Notes under the pieces: generated by a model
What the model was told of the DNA's origin: nothing
Database searches by the model: none
Seen by the model: the letters and a program-made list of their open reading frames with translations, nothing else
Assembly (NCBI RefSeq): GCF_027580225.2
Contig: NC_073340.2
Location: 21,088,001 to 21,152,000, forward strand
Origin: Misgurnus anguillicaudatus
Taxonomy: Eukaryota; Chordata; Actinopteri; Cypriniformes; Cobitidae
Length of the DNA: 64,000 bases
Direction of reading: 5' to 3'
Shown: positions 9,967 to 21,310 of the stretch, in pieces
Numbering within the stretch: the stretch's first letter is position 1
Layout: each line of letters begins with the position of its first letter
Position numbers and translations under genes: made by a program

Positions 9967-11180
9967 GGTACAGTATACATTTGGTACCAATATGTATTTT
10001 ACCATTTCTACTGTCAAACATCTCTCTTTAAATCATAATTTATTCATAACAGAAATTTTGCATATTTGTTTTTTTGTCATTTGCTATTTTCAGTATAATG
10101 CTCTGTTAAAAAAACATAAGCTTTGCTTCTTTGAACCAAACATTATGTACGTTCCTTACATAAATTCTTCCCAGGAAATCTTAAGGGGCCACTCAAGCTG
10201 TGTGTTGATATGGAATGAGGCCATCGATCCAACATAACAAAGAAAACACACACTGTTAAGTTCCTTTTGAAGAATAAGATGTTATGATAAAAGCTCTCTG
10301 GCAGAGATGGGCAGCGGAGGGTTCGGTCAGGGCGGTGGATAGTTCAGGATAGCACCTCTCTTTAATTTTCCGCACAGGAGGAGGCAACAGAACAGCTGGT
10401 GTGAAATAACCACCCCTACAGGGAGGCATGCGCTGTAATTTATGATTCATGAATTATTCACACTCGCCATAGACTTTTCATCAGGCCTCATTTCAACACG
10501 CTTTGCAGAGGGAGTGTGGGAGGGAGGGGCAGCTGGGCTGGAGGTTTGTCATGGCCTTGAGAAAATCATCTTTGCGACGCTTTTATTTAATTGTCAAAAT
10601 CATAGTTGGAAGAACAGGAGAAATGTGATTGAATATATGTAGATTATATTCTGTTGTCAAAAAAAGAAGCTGTGGGCTCCAAAATGGATGTTTTTTTCAT
10701 ACAGAACTAAAGGAATTTGGTCTGCATCTTTCACAGTTGATCATTAATCATGAGGTTTTAACCTTGAAGGTGTAATGTCATTGATTTAGCGACATAACAC
10801 CTCAAATCTAACACCCGCTTCTGTTGTCCTCAACCTGTTGTTGCTCTCAGTCTCTTAAATCAAAATGACATATGAACATGATTTAAACAGTGTGACAGTT
10901 TATTACCATTCTGTAAATGGTAGCATGAAAAATCTTTCCTGCAGTGGGCTTTGTTTAATGAATGGCTCTCATTACCTGAGTCTAAAAATATATTTAATTA
11001 AATAGATATTTTTTATAACGGAAAGGCAGTTTCCCATATGTTTCTAGGTCCATAAATGGACTTAAATAAGAGTGTCTAATTTCCATTCAGCAAAAATGAT
11101 TGAATTAATCAAACTAGGACTTTATTCTTGACATTCTCTAGGACATTTTAATAGTTAACCCCAACCCTGCAAACCATATA
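9967..11180. other. intergenic, no feature seen
   Basis: Unique-looking AT-rich DNA between two Harbinger-like copies. No transposon ends, RNA gene or credible exon recognised. Confidence 0.45.
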
Positions 11181-11915
11181 TGGCGCTTTTCCATTGCATA
11201 GTACCCCACGGTTTGCTTTGGGTGGGGTCAGCTTACTTTGTGAGTGCAATACGTAGTACCGATACTTTTTTTAATACCACCTCGGTCGGGGTTCCAAGCG
11301 ACCCGAGCTGATACCAAAACATGACTGTAGATCACTGATTGGTCTGAGAGAATCGTCACTACCAGCGTCATCGCTATAATGTAAAAGATTAGCTTTACCT
11401 TCGTGCTAGCTTGCGCCGTCTCGAATAAACCTGTTGTCATCTGTGCTCTTCTGTAAGTTCCCAAAATTCCTTTTAGTGATGAAAAACATTCACAAGTTGA
11501 GAATCAGGAACACCATAACATTTTTTCCAGACTTGCAGTTTGTACCTGCACATTCGTGACGCTTACGTTCATATAATATGCTTAAATGCAACTTAAATGA
11601 GGCTAAGCGGAGCGCGTCGACTGACGCCACCGGTGTTTGTACAGAAACTGTCATGTGAGACAGAGGTAGTGTTTAACATCTATTTGTGGTGATCAATTTT
11701 AATTTTGTGGCGGACTGAGAAATAAATAAATGTATGGGAATATACAACGACGCTCTTACTTGTATGATGTCACAGCAGTAGGCAGCGCAAATATAACGAC
11801 ATGCCTATAATCCCTTCCACTCCGAAGTGATACTAAACTCGATGGAAAAGCTAACCAAGCCAAAGTTAGGTGAGCTAACCCAAACCGTCAGGTACTATGC
11901 AATGGAAAAGCGCCA
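11181..11915. mobile_element. Harbinger-like element, copy 2
   Basis: 735 bp between TGGCGCTTTTCCATTGCATA and TGCAATGGAAAAGCGCCA. It is free of the inserts found in copies 1 and 3, so it shows the base length of the family. Flanks are ATA left and TTA right, a decayed duplication. Confidence 0.78.
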
Positions 11916-12586
11916 TTAGTGTGCTTTCCAATATATGCCTGGATCATTACTTTAACACTGGTTTACATGCAAATATGAGATTATAAAAGACCATACTAGG
12001 AATTACTTCTATGTTGAAATGAAAATGGATGGGTAAATGGATCCTTGGTCGGCTGAGTATACGTGCAGAACTTGGTTTCATCTTTAATATGGGCTCAGGA
12101 AAATAAGAGATTTTTGAGGATACACACACATCTATATTTAATAAGCATGGTGATGGACTTATATAACACATAGACCTTATTCCTCTGCTGATCTGTGAGC
12201 AGACAAATTTCCCAAAGCACCCAAGAATTCGGAAATTACAGCTCGAATTGTATTTGCTTTCAACCTAGATTTTTGCAAACATTATTTGTGCTGAGAAAAT
12301 GAAAAGTCTTTGTATCTTTCAAGGATTCATATTCTAAGCATCATGTATATACAAAGGGTAAAAAATAGGGATCAAGTTCCTCTGAGCAATAAATACATTC
12401 TATAAATGCTGGGTTATTTTCAGCAGCGCCAGGTCAGAAAGGTATGATCGCAACCCATTAGGTTGTAATTCAACGTACGCTGGGTTGTTTTAACCCATTG
12501 TTGGGTCAATTATAACAATTTTCTGGGTTAATAGAATCCAACATCTGGGTTGGTCCCTTTTTGATCCTTTTTTTGTGTATGTATAC
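11916..12586. other. intergenic, no feature seen
   Basis: Short stretch with TGGGTTGTTTTAACCCA-like palindromic repeats near 12470-12560, common in fish interspersed repeats. Nothing else recognised. Confidence 0.4.
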
Positions 12587-12904
12587 TAGGGATGCACCGA
12601 ATCCAGGGTCCTTGCCACCACAAGATAAATCAGCATTGCAAATTGAACATGTAGCTCGACTTGAACCACCTTTTGGTTGAAAGTACTGCCAAACAAAACT
12701 TTTTTTGCTTACGAGTTCCATTTTCAGATTCTCACAGCCTAATACATTCGAACGATCCACATCTAAACACCTTCACCTAATAAATGGCCGCATGACGTCA
12801 ACCAGCGTAGCGCAAATCTAAGGTTCGGCCGAAACCGAACCCCGTCAAAAAGCCCAGTATTTGGTCGATTCCAAATCCGAATCCTGGATTTGGATGTATC
12901 CCTA
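12587..12904. mobile_element. hAT deletion derivative with 8-bp duplication ATGTATAC
   Basis: Ends TAGGGATGCACCGAATCC and its partner GGATGTATCCCTA. Flanked by ATGTATAC on both sides (12579-12586, 12905-12912). At 318 bp it is an internally deleted hAT element; its minus strand retains a piece of transposase coding (next entry). Confidence 0.85.
12600..12760 (-). pseudogene. hAT transposase fragment (BED zinc finger)
   Basis: Minus-strand frame with KKSFVWQYFQ and, after a gap, TCSICNADLSCGGKD. The WxYF and CxxC spacing is that of a BED zinc finger, the DNA-binding domain at the N-terminus of hAT transposases. The second half of the finger (HxxxH with the expected context) and the catalytic domain are missing, so this is a relic. 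Confidence 0.65.
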
Positions 12905-12912
12905 ATGTATAC

Positions 12913-14158
12913 TGTATAGTTTCTGACTCGACTATGTGTAACTTGGATCCAGTGAAATAAACTCATAACTATAATGCCTTTTTATCAAATGTTTCCAAAC
13001 CACCACCACTGTCTGCTGGCATTGCAGCCCCAGTTAATGTTATAATATTAATGCCAGCAGGTGGTTCGTATTACTCAATTTAACCATTATCTTGGTAGAA
13101 ACCTTGAATACCTGGTTGGCTTAATAATGGAAGATTGAAAGGTGGAAAGGACATAATAAGTCTTTGAAAAACATCTGTTGGGACAAAATTGTTATACAAT
13201 TCCATGTGGTGCCAGTAGTGAGTCAGCATTTCCATCAACTAATGGCACCAGAACAAGGGCCAAATAGCTAACAAGGGAATTTGCAAAACACACAGTTTAT
13301 CATAGCTCTAATTTGACATGGTTTTAGTTAATTGGGTACAATGCCGGGGGCATGCTTTGACTTGAGGGACTGCTAGGAATGCTGGGAATCAATTTTCTAG
13401 GTCATTTCTGTACTGCCAAGCTAAACCTGAGCCAGTTTAGGTCTGTTCATACATGGTAGACATTTTACTATCCTCCATACTGGGATACACATACATGATA
13501 ATGGACGCGTTGGTGTGCGTGTGTAAAATAGCAAGCATGGTTCAGACCTTAATGAATATCCCCACATCATTCAAAGAAAACATCTGTTTACTAACCTTAT
13601 GTGAGATTCCAACTATTTTTAGGTGTTGATGCGAGGCAATGATTTTTGTGTTCGATAAATGTGAATTCTCATGGCAGTGAGCATGATTTATCAAATGCTG
13701 CATCTGCTATCTGACGAAAATGACAGATAACCCAACGGATGACTGTATACATCTGATGAGAGAGAAGCATCATTGGATATTTTGTCAGCTGGTCACTGCA
13801 GTAGAGCAGACAGATATTAGATCTGACCCAATGATGACCCGAACCAGTTACAAACCTGTTTATCATACAAAAAAATCAAGATAGAAGTTATTTTATTTAT
13901 CAAATCAATTAAAAGAATTAAAAATATTAATCAAAGCAACCAACAAATACTGTACGTTAAGACATGCCATAATTTTTTTAACCAATGCTTTATTTTTCAC
14001 GTGAGACATTATTTTACTTTATGTGCTAAAAAATGAACTTGAGTTGAGTTTTCTAGCTAATTTATTTTGAGTATCACTTTGGTGTATCATCAAGCCCGAT
14101 TGAGGTTAAAGGGATAGTTTACTGAAAAATGTAATCTGTTGTTAATTTACTCATCCAC
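12913..14158. other. intergenic, no feature seen
   Basis: Unique-looking DNA. A short CCAGCAG inverted block flanks 13012-13065. No exon or transposon recognised. Confidence 0.4.
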
Positions 14159-14852
14159 AGGCCGACGCTGGGTTTTGTCATCAACCGGACGTTGGATTTT
14201 GACGTCATTCCCTTGGCCTAATGTTGAATTGTGACGTTAAACCGACGTCGGTTTTTGACGTCTTCTTGACGTCGAGTTTTGACGTCAGTCCGACTTTGGG
14301 TTTTGACGTCAGCCCAACGTTGGGTTTTGTCGTCTGCCGGACGTTGGGTTTTGACGTCAGCCCGACGTTGAATTGCGACGTCAAACCGACATCGGGTTTT
14401 GACGTCATCTTGACGCTGGGTTTTAACATCAGTCCGACGTTGGGTTTTGACATCAGTCCGACGTCGAGTTTTGACGTCAGATCGCATCGAGTTTTGACGT
14501 CAGATCGATGTCGAGTTTTGACATTAAACCGATGTTGGGTTTTGACATTGGCCCGATGTTGGGTTTTGTCGTCACCCGGATGTTGGATTTTGACGTCATT
14601 CCCCATTCGTTGTGACGTTAAACCGACGTCGGTGTTTGACGTCATCTTGACGTCGGGTTTTCACGTCAGTCCGACATTGGGTTTTTGACATCAGCCCAAC
14701 GTTGGGTTTTGTCGTCAGCCGGACATTGGGTTCTGACGTCATTCCGATGTTGGGTTTTGATGTCAGCTCAACATTAAATTGTGACGTCAAACCGGCATTG
14801 GTTGTGACATCAGGCCGACGTCGGGTTGTGACGTCAAATCGACTTTGGGATT
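14159..14852. repeat. 24-bp tandem array rich in TGACGTCA
   Basis: About 28 diverged copies of a 24-bp unit of the form GACGTCAGCCCGACGTTGGG plus TTTT. I count 12 exact TGACGTCA octamers, the palindromic CRE consensus for CREB/ATF, and many one-base variants. The unit is CpG-rich. Because 24 is a multiple of three, long stop-free frames appear on both strands; they are not genes. Confidence 0.9.
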
Positions 14853-15193
14853 TATGCAAGAATGCAAGAACATACTGTACAAACATCAAATCAAGTAAAT
14901 TCAGAGCAAGAGATCAAACTGCTGAGACACTTTACATTATTGGAAAACATAAGCAGACTTTCACGTTTGTGCTGGGGGTACATAACAGCAAACCAGGGCA
15001 CTGCAATACTTTGAGATTAGCGAGAGACTGTGGCTTCATGATTTTTAAATATTGTTTTTATGCATAGCATTTTTTTGCCTTAAGTTACTCAATCTACCTG
15101 CTAATATAAGATAAGACAAATATTTATTTATTTATTTTATTCATAGCTCAAACTAAATCTAAATTGGTCTTGTTTGGGGGGCAGAGCCTCTAA

Positions 15194-15669
15194 GGGTGTT
15201 TTCACACCTAGTTCATTTGAGCCCTCCAAACACTCTCAGAGCAGTTCAGGGTGTATATGTGAACAAACCAAGTGATCTCAGACCCCCCTAAAATGACCCA
15301 AAAGCGAACCGAACTCAGACCACATCCGAGGTGGTCTGAGTACGGTTCGCTTTTGGGTTCTTTTGTGGTTCGATTTCTTTTTGATATGTGAAATCAATGA
15401 GGTCCCGATCCGCTTTACGTGTCATTTTGACATTGTATCAAAATCAGCTGCTGCACAGAAAGCTGGGATCTAAGTTCTTATGAAGTTGTGTTGTGAACAA
15501 GAAAGGGTCTGACATCACTTCAGTTCTGAAGAGAACCAAAAAATGAACTAGGTCCTCTTTTGAGTCCACTATATTGTGAACACCAAAAGGACTGAGGTCA
15601 TATTCGGCTAATTCACTTTAAGTGAACTGGGTTTGGTTCTTTTAAAATGAACTATATGTGAAAACACCC
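15194..15669. mobile_element. MITE with GGGTGTTTTCAC termini
   Basis: Inverted ends GGGTGTTTTCACACCTAGTT and ATATGTGAAAACACCC, about 476 bp. An internal palindrome pairs CGAACTCAGACCACATCCGA with CGGATGTGG-type sequence near 15300-15350. Left flank TAA, right AAC; target duplication not clear. Confidence 0.7.
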
Positions 15670-18078
15670 AAACAAAATAGCACAAGCAATAAACAATATA
15701 ATACAAACACTGTGAAAAGTCTTGCCACAGCCGTAACTTTATGCTGGTATGGCGAGACAGCTTTATACCTAGAATTTTTGTTGCGTTTTATAAATAATTT
15801 GTGGCGTTTTTACAATATCGCGAGATATTGTGGTATAAAATCTCATTACACCTCTAGTAAACACTGTAAACTGTATTCTTCTATTGCGTAAAAGCCAAAA
15901 TGCATCTACTGGTCGCGACCCACATGGTGAGAACTACTGATATGGTGAAAACACATAAGGTGATATTTTATTTGCGTGTGAGTGTGTTTACAGTATGTGT
16001 GTGAAATTTGATTATATTTGAAGCATGATTATAGACTTTTTAAACTATGTCACTTTAGCCAGATTGATCTGTCAACCTCTCTGCAAGTTTTATTTCAATA
16101 TTTTTATATGAGATATGAGAGCTGTGTAATTAACTTTAAAAAAAACCCTCTCTTTGCATAATTATGTTCTTTGACTCGTCATTTCCTCAGGGCTACAAGG
16201 ACGAGCTTGTCTTATTTTTCTTCCACAGTTCAAAAAACAAAAATTTTTCTTCTGAACTACAATTTATACAAATGACAGGTCACGATGTGATGTGGCTCAC
16301 CATTTCGCAGTAGTCTCTTTAAGAGCCCGGTAGATTATAGGAGAGGAAAAAACAATTGACTTTGCTTCGCCTTACCTGTCAAAACAAGAGAAAAAAATGA
16401 GACGTTTTCTTCCTTCCTCTATCTCCTTCCCGTCCTGTTGACAGCTCTATAAATCATTATGAAATAATTGTGTGTTTTTAATTAAATGTGAGATGGTTGC
16501 TATCAGTATGTTGGGCTCTGGCACAAAGGCATTGTGTACCTTTGAGGATGTGAGTCTGAGATTCGAGTGTACTACGGTGCACGGGGTGGGGGTCATAATT
16601 CAACACTGGTGGGACAGCTATAGGCAGACTGGTGTAAATACTGGCCGCTGGCTCGAAGAGAAGGACCTTGATGATGGCAGTGCTGTAATTGAATGCTCTG
16701 TATATTGTGTTATTACAGACTGCAGTGTCATATTTCATGCGTGGCTGTGGTGAAGTGCATTGGAGTGGGCTTGACATCCTTATCGGGACGAGCTGTCTTG
16801 ACTGCTCCGATCAAGTGTGGTACGGTTTAAAAGAAGCAAATACCAGAACCGGACTAGCGTGAACGGCATCGCTAGTCGAGTGTCAATCCGTGCCCGCTCT
16901 CCATCTTAAACTTAATCAAACGCAAACACATATGTCAGCTGCTGTTCAACAACAACATCATCTATCTTGAAATTGTTCTCTGCTATTGTGTTGATGATAA
17001 ACCGGATGATACTGTAATTTTTTTAAGTGAGTAAAACAGTAAGATGGATGAAGAGGATTCATTGAAGCGGACACTGCAATGATTTTATACATTACATTCT
17101 GCACAATGAGTCTAGTTTAGGATGACAAACACAGACAGCACTGTGGAAAAGTCTGAGGCTACCACCAGCTTTAATGACCATCCATATATATTTTCCAACC
17201 TGATCGCACAGGAATTCCTGCGTATTTTACAAGTTTGATAATTCCAACCTATTCTCCTTCATCCATTACAATCTCCAAACAATTAGTTGTTCCTCAAAAT
17301 CTGTATTTTCGTCTGATACAGGCTCAAACATATAAGGTCTGTTTACTAATGTGAGCTACTGGCATGAGCCTCAGAGCAGAGCAATCAGAGCAGAGCTCAA
17401 CATTATTATTCATGACCCTTCCAAAAAGGGCAAAAATAGACAATTTCATTCAAACGACAAATCCTAGGGTTGTAAATGGACATGTAAAATGTTTCTGGAT
17501 CATTTTTGCCCTTAATAAAGTTACATACCTTCTATGTATATATCAAAGAACAATTTAGCATAGTATTTCAATGCATTCTTTGGCACCTTTAATACGTAAC
17601 CTCAGGTTGTATATATGCTGCTGGCCACTATAGGGACCTAATCGCTTTCACGTACCTTGACGTTGTAATATGGTGCTTGCACAAACAAACTGTTAGGTTG
17701 TTATTTTTGAAGGACAGTCTCGATAATTCATTTGTATTCGTACTAAGTAAATCGTACAAAAATTTACAATTATTAGGAAAGCAATAATAATAACCCACCT
17801 CTAACCTGCCACTAAACCCAATGTCATGGGGCGAAAGCACAAAAATGCCCAAATTCGTACACCATCATACAAATTAGCCACATAGTAAAATAGATACTAA
17901 TTGCCATAACATTGGATAAAATTTGGTAGGTCTATTTATTAAGACAAAAACAGAAATTTGCATTAAGCACATTTTAAACTCTTGGGGAGACTGAAGGCTT
18001 CCATTTCATTAAGGTTTAAGAGCACCTGCAGGTTTGTGCTATTACTCAAATCTACGGAGAGGTCACACTACACACTAA
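15670..18078. other. intergenic, no transposon recognised
   Basis: 2.4 kb without recognisable transposon ends. The part at 16470-16780 is open in both strands but has no known domain. It could hold conserved non-coding elements; the sequence alone cannot show that. Confidence 0.4.
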
Positions 18079-18302
18079 GGGGCGGTTTCCTGGATAGGGA
18101 TTAGACTAGTCCTAGACTAAAATAAATGTAAGAGCTGTCCAAACTAAAAACAACTTGCACTGCCATATCTTAAAATACATCAGTGCCCTTTGTTTTGCCT
18201 CAAAATGGACACAATGTTTTTAGTAAACCATGTAGTTATATTTCCTTATTAAACTAAGGCCTAGTCCAGGCTTCAGCTAATCTCTGTCTGGGAAACCACC
18301 CC
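18079..18302. mobile_element. Harbinger-like MITE, TAA duplication
   Basis: 224 bp, ends GGGGCGGTTTCCTGGATAGG and CTGTCTGGGAAACCACCCC (inverted). Flanked by TAA on each side (18076-18078, 18303-18305). Confidence 0.8.
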
Positions 18303-18837
18303 TAAAACTGTAAAGTGATATTTTTCTGGCATTCACAATTATTCTGGTTATATTAAAAAAAATAACAAACTGAATCTAATGGTAGCATTGTGGCTTTTGC
18401 TTAGTAGGCCTAGTGTATTTAAGAGGGCAGTTTTTCCATTAATGTCAGATTTCGTTGCTTCAGGGTTATTTTTAGTTTCTGTTAGAAAGCCAAGGCCATT
18501 TTGTTGGTTTTACTGTTATTTATTTGTTCTTACATGCAGGTTACTCCATTAAGTGTGTTACCTTGAAAGAGCTTCTGTTTGATAAAATACAGAGGACTAA
18601 GCCTGGCTTTTTTCTAGGACTAATTAAAGAGCTGTTAGTGCACAGTGAGCATTTTTATGGAGAGAAATGCAGGCGAGGGTAATGACTGTGCTCCATCTAT
18701 GGGGCTTTTATTTTGAATGTCACAATAGGCCATTTTAAAAAGCATTCCATCAGATGTGGCTGTATAAATGAAAATTGGCAAGAGTTATAAAACTGATCAT
18801 CACAGACCAAAATATCACTTCTACTTTGAGGCTTTAA

Positions 18838-19387
18838 AGGTACAATTTGTAAGATTTTTGCAGTAAAATATCCAAAAACCAATAGTCCAGTGTTATATAT
18901 TTTGTCCTACTAACAATATTTCTAATGTTTTAAACTACTTGTAAATTATGAGAAAGTTGCCATTCTAAACAGTGACACGGGCAGTGCAGCCGCCTGTAAA
19001 TTACGTTAATATACACGTTACCGCCTTTACTGACGTAAAAAAACACATGACAACAGTGTTGTGGACAAATGCGGAAGTAATAGCATCTGTCGGGCCACTC
19101 GCTTGTTTATGGTAAGCATGTTAATCTGAACACTTAATTCTGTGCTGTGTTAACACACTATTGTATTGTACTAATACTGTAACATATATGACTAACAATT
19201 GCGTTTTTAACATTACATGAAAACTTACATAATGAAATAAAACAATGTCATCAAGCATTACATTTATAAAACTTGATTACTTTACCTCATCTGGTAACAT
19301 GATTTCTTGTTCCCGTCATTAATTTACATCATTGTTATTGTTTTGATCTGGCGCCCTCTAGCGGCGCGGATTATACAAATTGCATCT
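18838..19387. mobile_element. TTAA-flanked MITE (AGGTACAATTTGTAAG end)
   Basis: Ends AGGTACAATTTGTAAGATTT and, inverted, ATACAAATTGCATCT, flanked by TTAA at 18834-18837 and 19388-19391. TTAA duplications are typical of piggyBac-type insertion. Confidence 0.7.
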
Positions 19388-19410
19388 TTAAATGTTTGTG
19401 TGTTCGTAAT

Positions 19411-19648
19411 GCTGCCCTACAAAGGCTAAGTGCAGTAACTACGCAAACACTGAAACTGAGAAAAATGCCCTTAAATTTTACACCAGCCAGTCAAACATGT
19501 TACTGCAATTTTGGTACACACGTTTCTCTAAAATGGGACAAAATTGAAAAAGGACACTTTGTCACAAGACACAACAGATCTCACAAAGCCCATTTTATCA
19601 ATTTTGACCAAATGCGTAATTTCTGCGCTTTGGCTTTGTAGGGCAGAA
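19411..19648. mobile_element. short repeat with TGCCCTACAAAGG ends
   Basis: CTGCCCTACAAAGGC at the left and GCTTTGTAGGGCAGA at the right form inverted ends about 235 bp apart. An open frame covers it (81 codons) but has no known domain. Confidence 0.5.
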
Positions 19649-20225
19649 TACCTACAGTATGCTACACAAAACATTGTGATTACCTTCTTAAACAGCATGT
19701 TGATCTAAAATATGTGCAATGATTGTGTAAAACAAAAACTTGTGTGCTTGGGATAAATAAATGATTTATGTGGTTTACTGCTTGTTTTGCAGCAGATGTT
19801 TTTTAGTAAACAGCAACGCAAGAGCTATGATAAAATATGCCAATATTTAGTAAACGGTTAAATTGCAAGCAGAAAATGTCCATATTTCCTTACATATATC
19901 ACTGAAGAAGGTGTCGAGAAATATCACTCTTGGTTTGTGACAGCTGAAGACTCAACCGCAGTCCCATTCTTTAAGCCAATCAGAAAGCTTTGACATGCTT
20001 CTGCCTGTCAATTATTTTGGACGTTCACAGCGCAGCCCTATATATGGGAACCAAGAAGCCGAAAACGTCAGTATGTCAGTTTGCTGTGCGAGAAGAATAT
20101 TTTGGTAGCGTAGCATTTGACAACTAACGTTAGAGTACGCACACAGGGTCAGTGTTGAAGTTTGGTTTTTATTTTTTTCTTAACTCTGGAATTGAAATGA
20201 TGTGTTGTTGTTTACAATGATCTCC

Positions 20226-20228
<3 letters not shown>

Positions 20229-20306
<78 letters not shown>
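20229..20306. repeat. (TC)39 microsatellite
   Basis: Pure TC dinucleotide run of 78 nt. Confidence 0.99.
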
Positions 20307-20312
<6 letters not shown>

Positions 20313-20937
20313 ATGAAGGTCACACTACATGCTGAGACACCTTATTCAGAATTTATTCTATATTTGAGAATTTGTTCTACTATTATTGTCAGATATGAGA
20401 TGTAAGCTTAGCTTATCAGTTTTAGAGATGGTTTTGCCCAGTGGCTATTGTTGTAGCTTATCCACTGCCTAGAAAATAGATGCCTGGGGCATTGCCAAGA
20501 CGGCTGCCAAATAAACTAGCTTAAAGGGAATTTGGTAGCACTGCATTATGGGTATTCTGGAATGGTGCATTTGTTTGATTTGTTGAACATTCTGTCGTTA
20601 TTTACACCAATTTTAAGTGTTGTTTCAAAACAGTTTGCTGTTATTTTTTGTTTATTATAACTCTATCAGCTGAGCTTCAGGAACACATTAATAATATTAA
20701 ATCGTGCATACTAAACAAACATGTGCATCACAAGTGGCTCGCATTAAATGTGTTTCATCTGTGTGAATTAATAAATCACTTTATTGTATAGTAGATGCTT
20801 TTGAGATATCCATGCTAAAAAAACAACAGGACCATCACAACAATTCTATTGGATTTAATGGTTTTAATGGGAATTTTATTGGTTTAATGGAAACTATAAT
20901 GGTGTCTCTTTTGATATGTGCTGGGATCTACTATTAA

Positions 20938-21306
20938 AGGTGCAGTGCGTAAATTTTAGCGTCATCTATTGGTGAGGTTGCGAATTGCAACCAATGGCGC
21001 AGTCCACTGCTCACCTCTTGCTTTTGAAACACATAGAGAAGCTACGGTAGCCGCCACCGGACAAACATGTCATCGTCGGAGACAACTTAGTAAAAAATGT
21101 AGGGCTTCTGTAGAAACATGGGGGCACAAAATGGCAACTTCCATGTAAGGGTACCCTTGTGTATGTAGATAAAAACGTCTAATTTTAAGGTAATAAACAC
21201 ACACGGTTCATTATGAAAGGTCTTTATATACCCCTGATCATATAGTTTTGTATATTGTTTTGCATTTCTGTCAAAAGATCTTTCTAAAAATTACACACTG
21301 CACCTT
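20938..21306. mobile_element. TTAA-flanked MITE, AGGTGCAGTG family, copy 1
   Basis: Ends AGGTGCAGTGCGTAAATTTT and TTACACACTGCACCTT, flanked by TTAA (20934-20937, 21307-21310). The same family returns at 43634-44753 in the other orientation. Confidence 0.75.
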
Positions 21307-21310
21307 TTAA

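Noticed and set aside
14205..14688. Overlapping frames of 146 and 155 codons on both strands with an 8-residue repeat such as FDVSPTLG
   Set aside because: They are a by-product of the 24-bp tandem array, whose unit is a multiple of three and free of stops. Both strands are open at once and no unique coding sequence is attached.
16472..16777. Frames of 93 and 99 codons on opposite strands
   Set aside because: Both strands open over the same bases, no domain, no splice context. Treated as chance.
20202..20405. Small frame with a Leu-Ser run
   Set aside because: It is the translation of the (TC)39 microsatellite.
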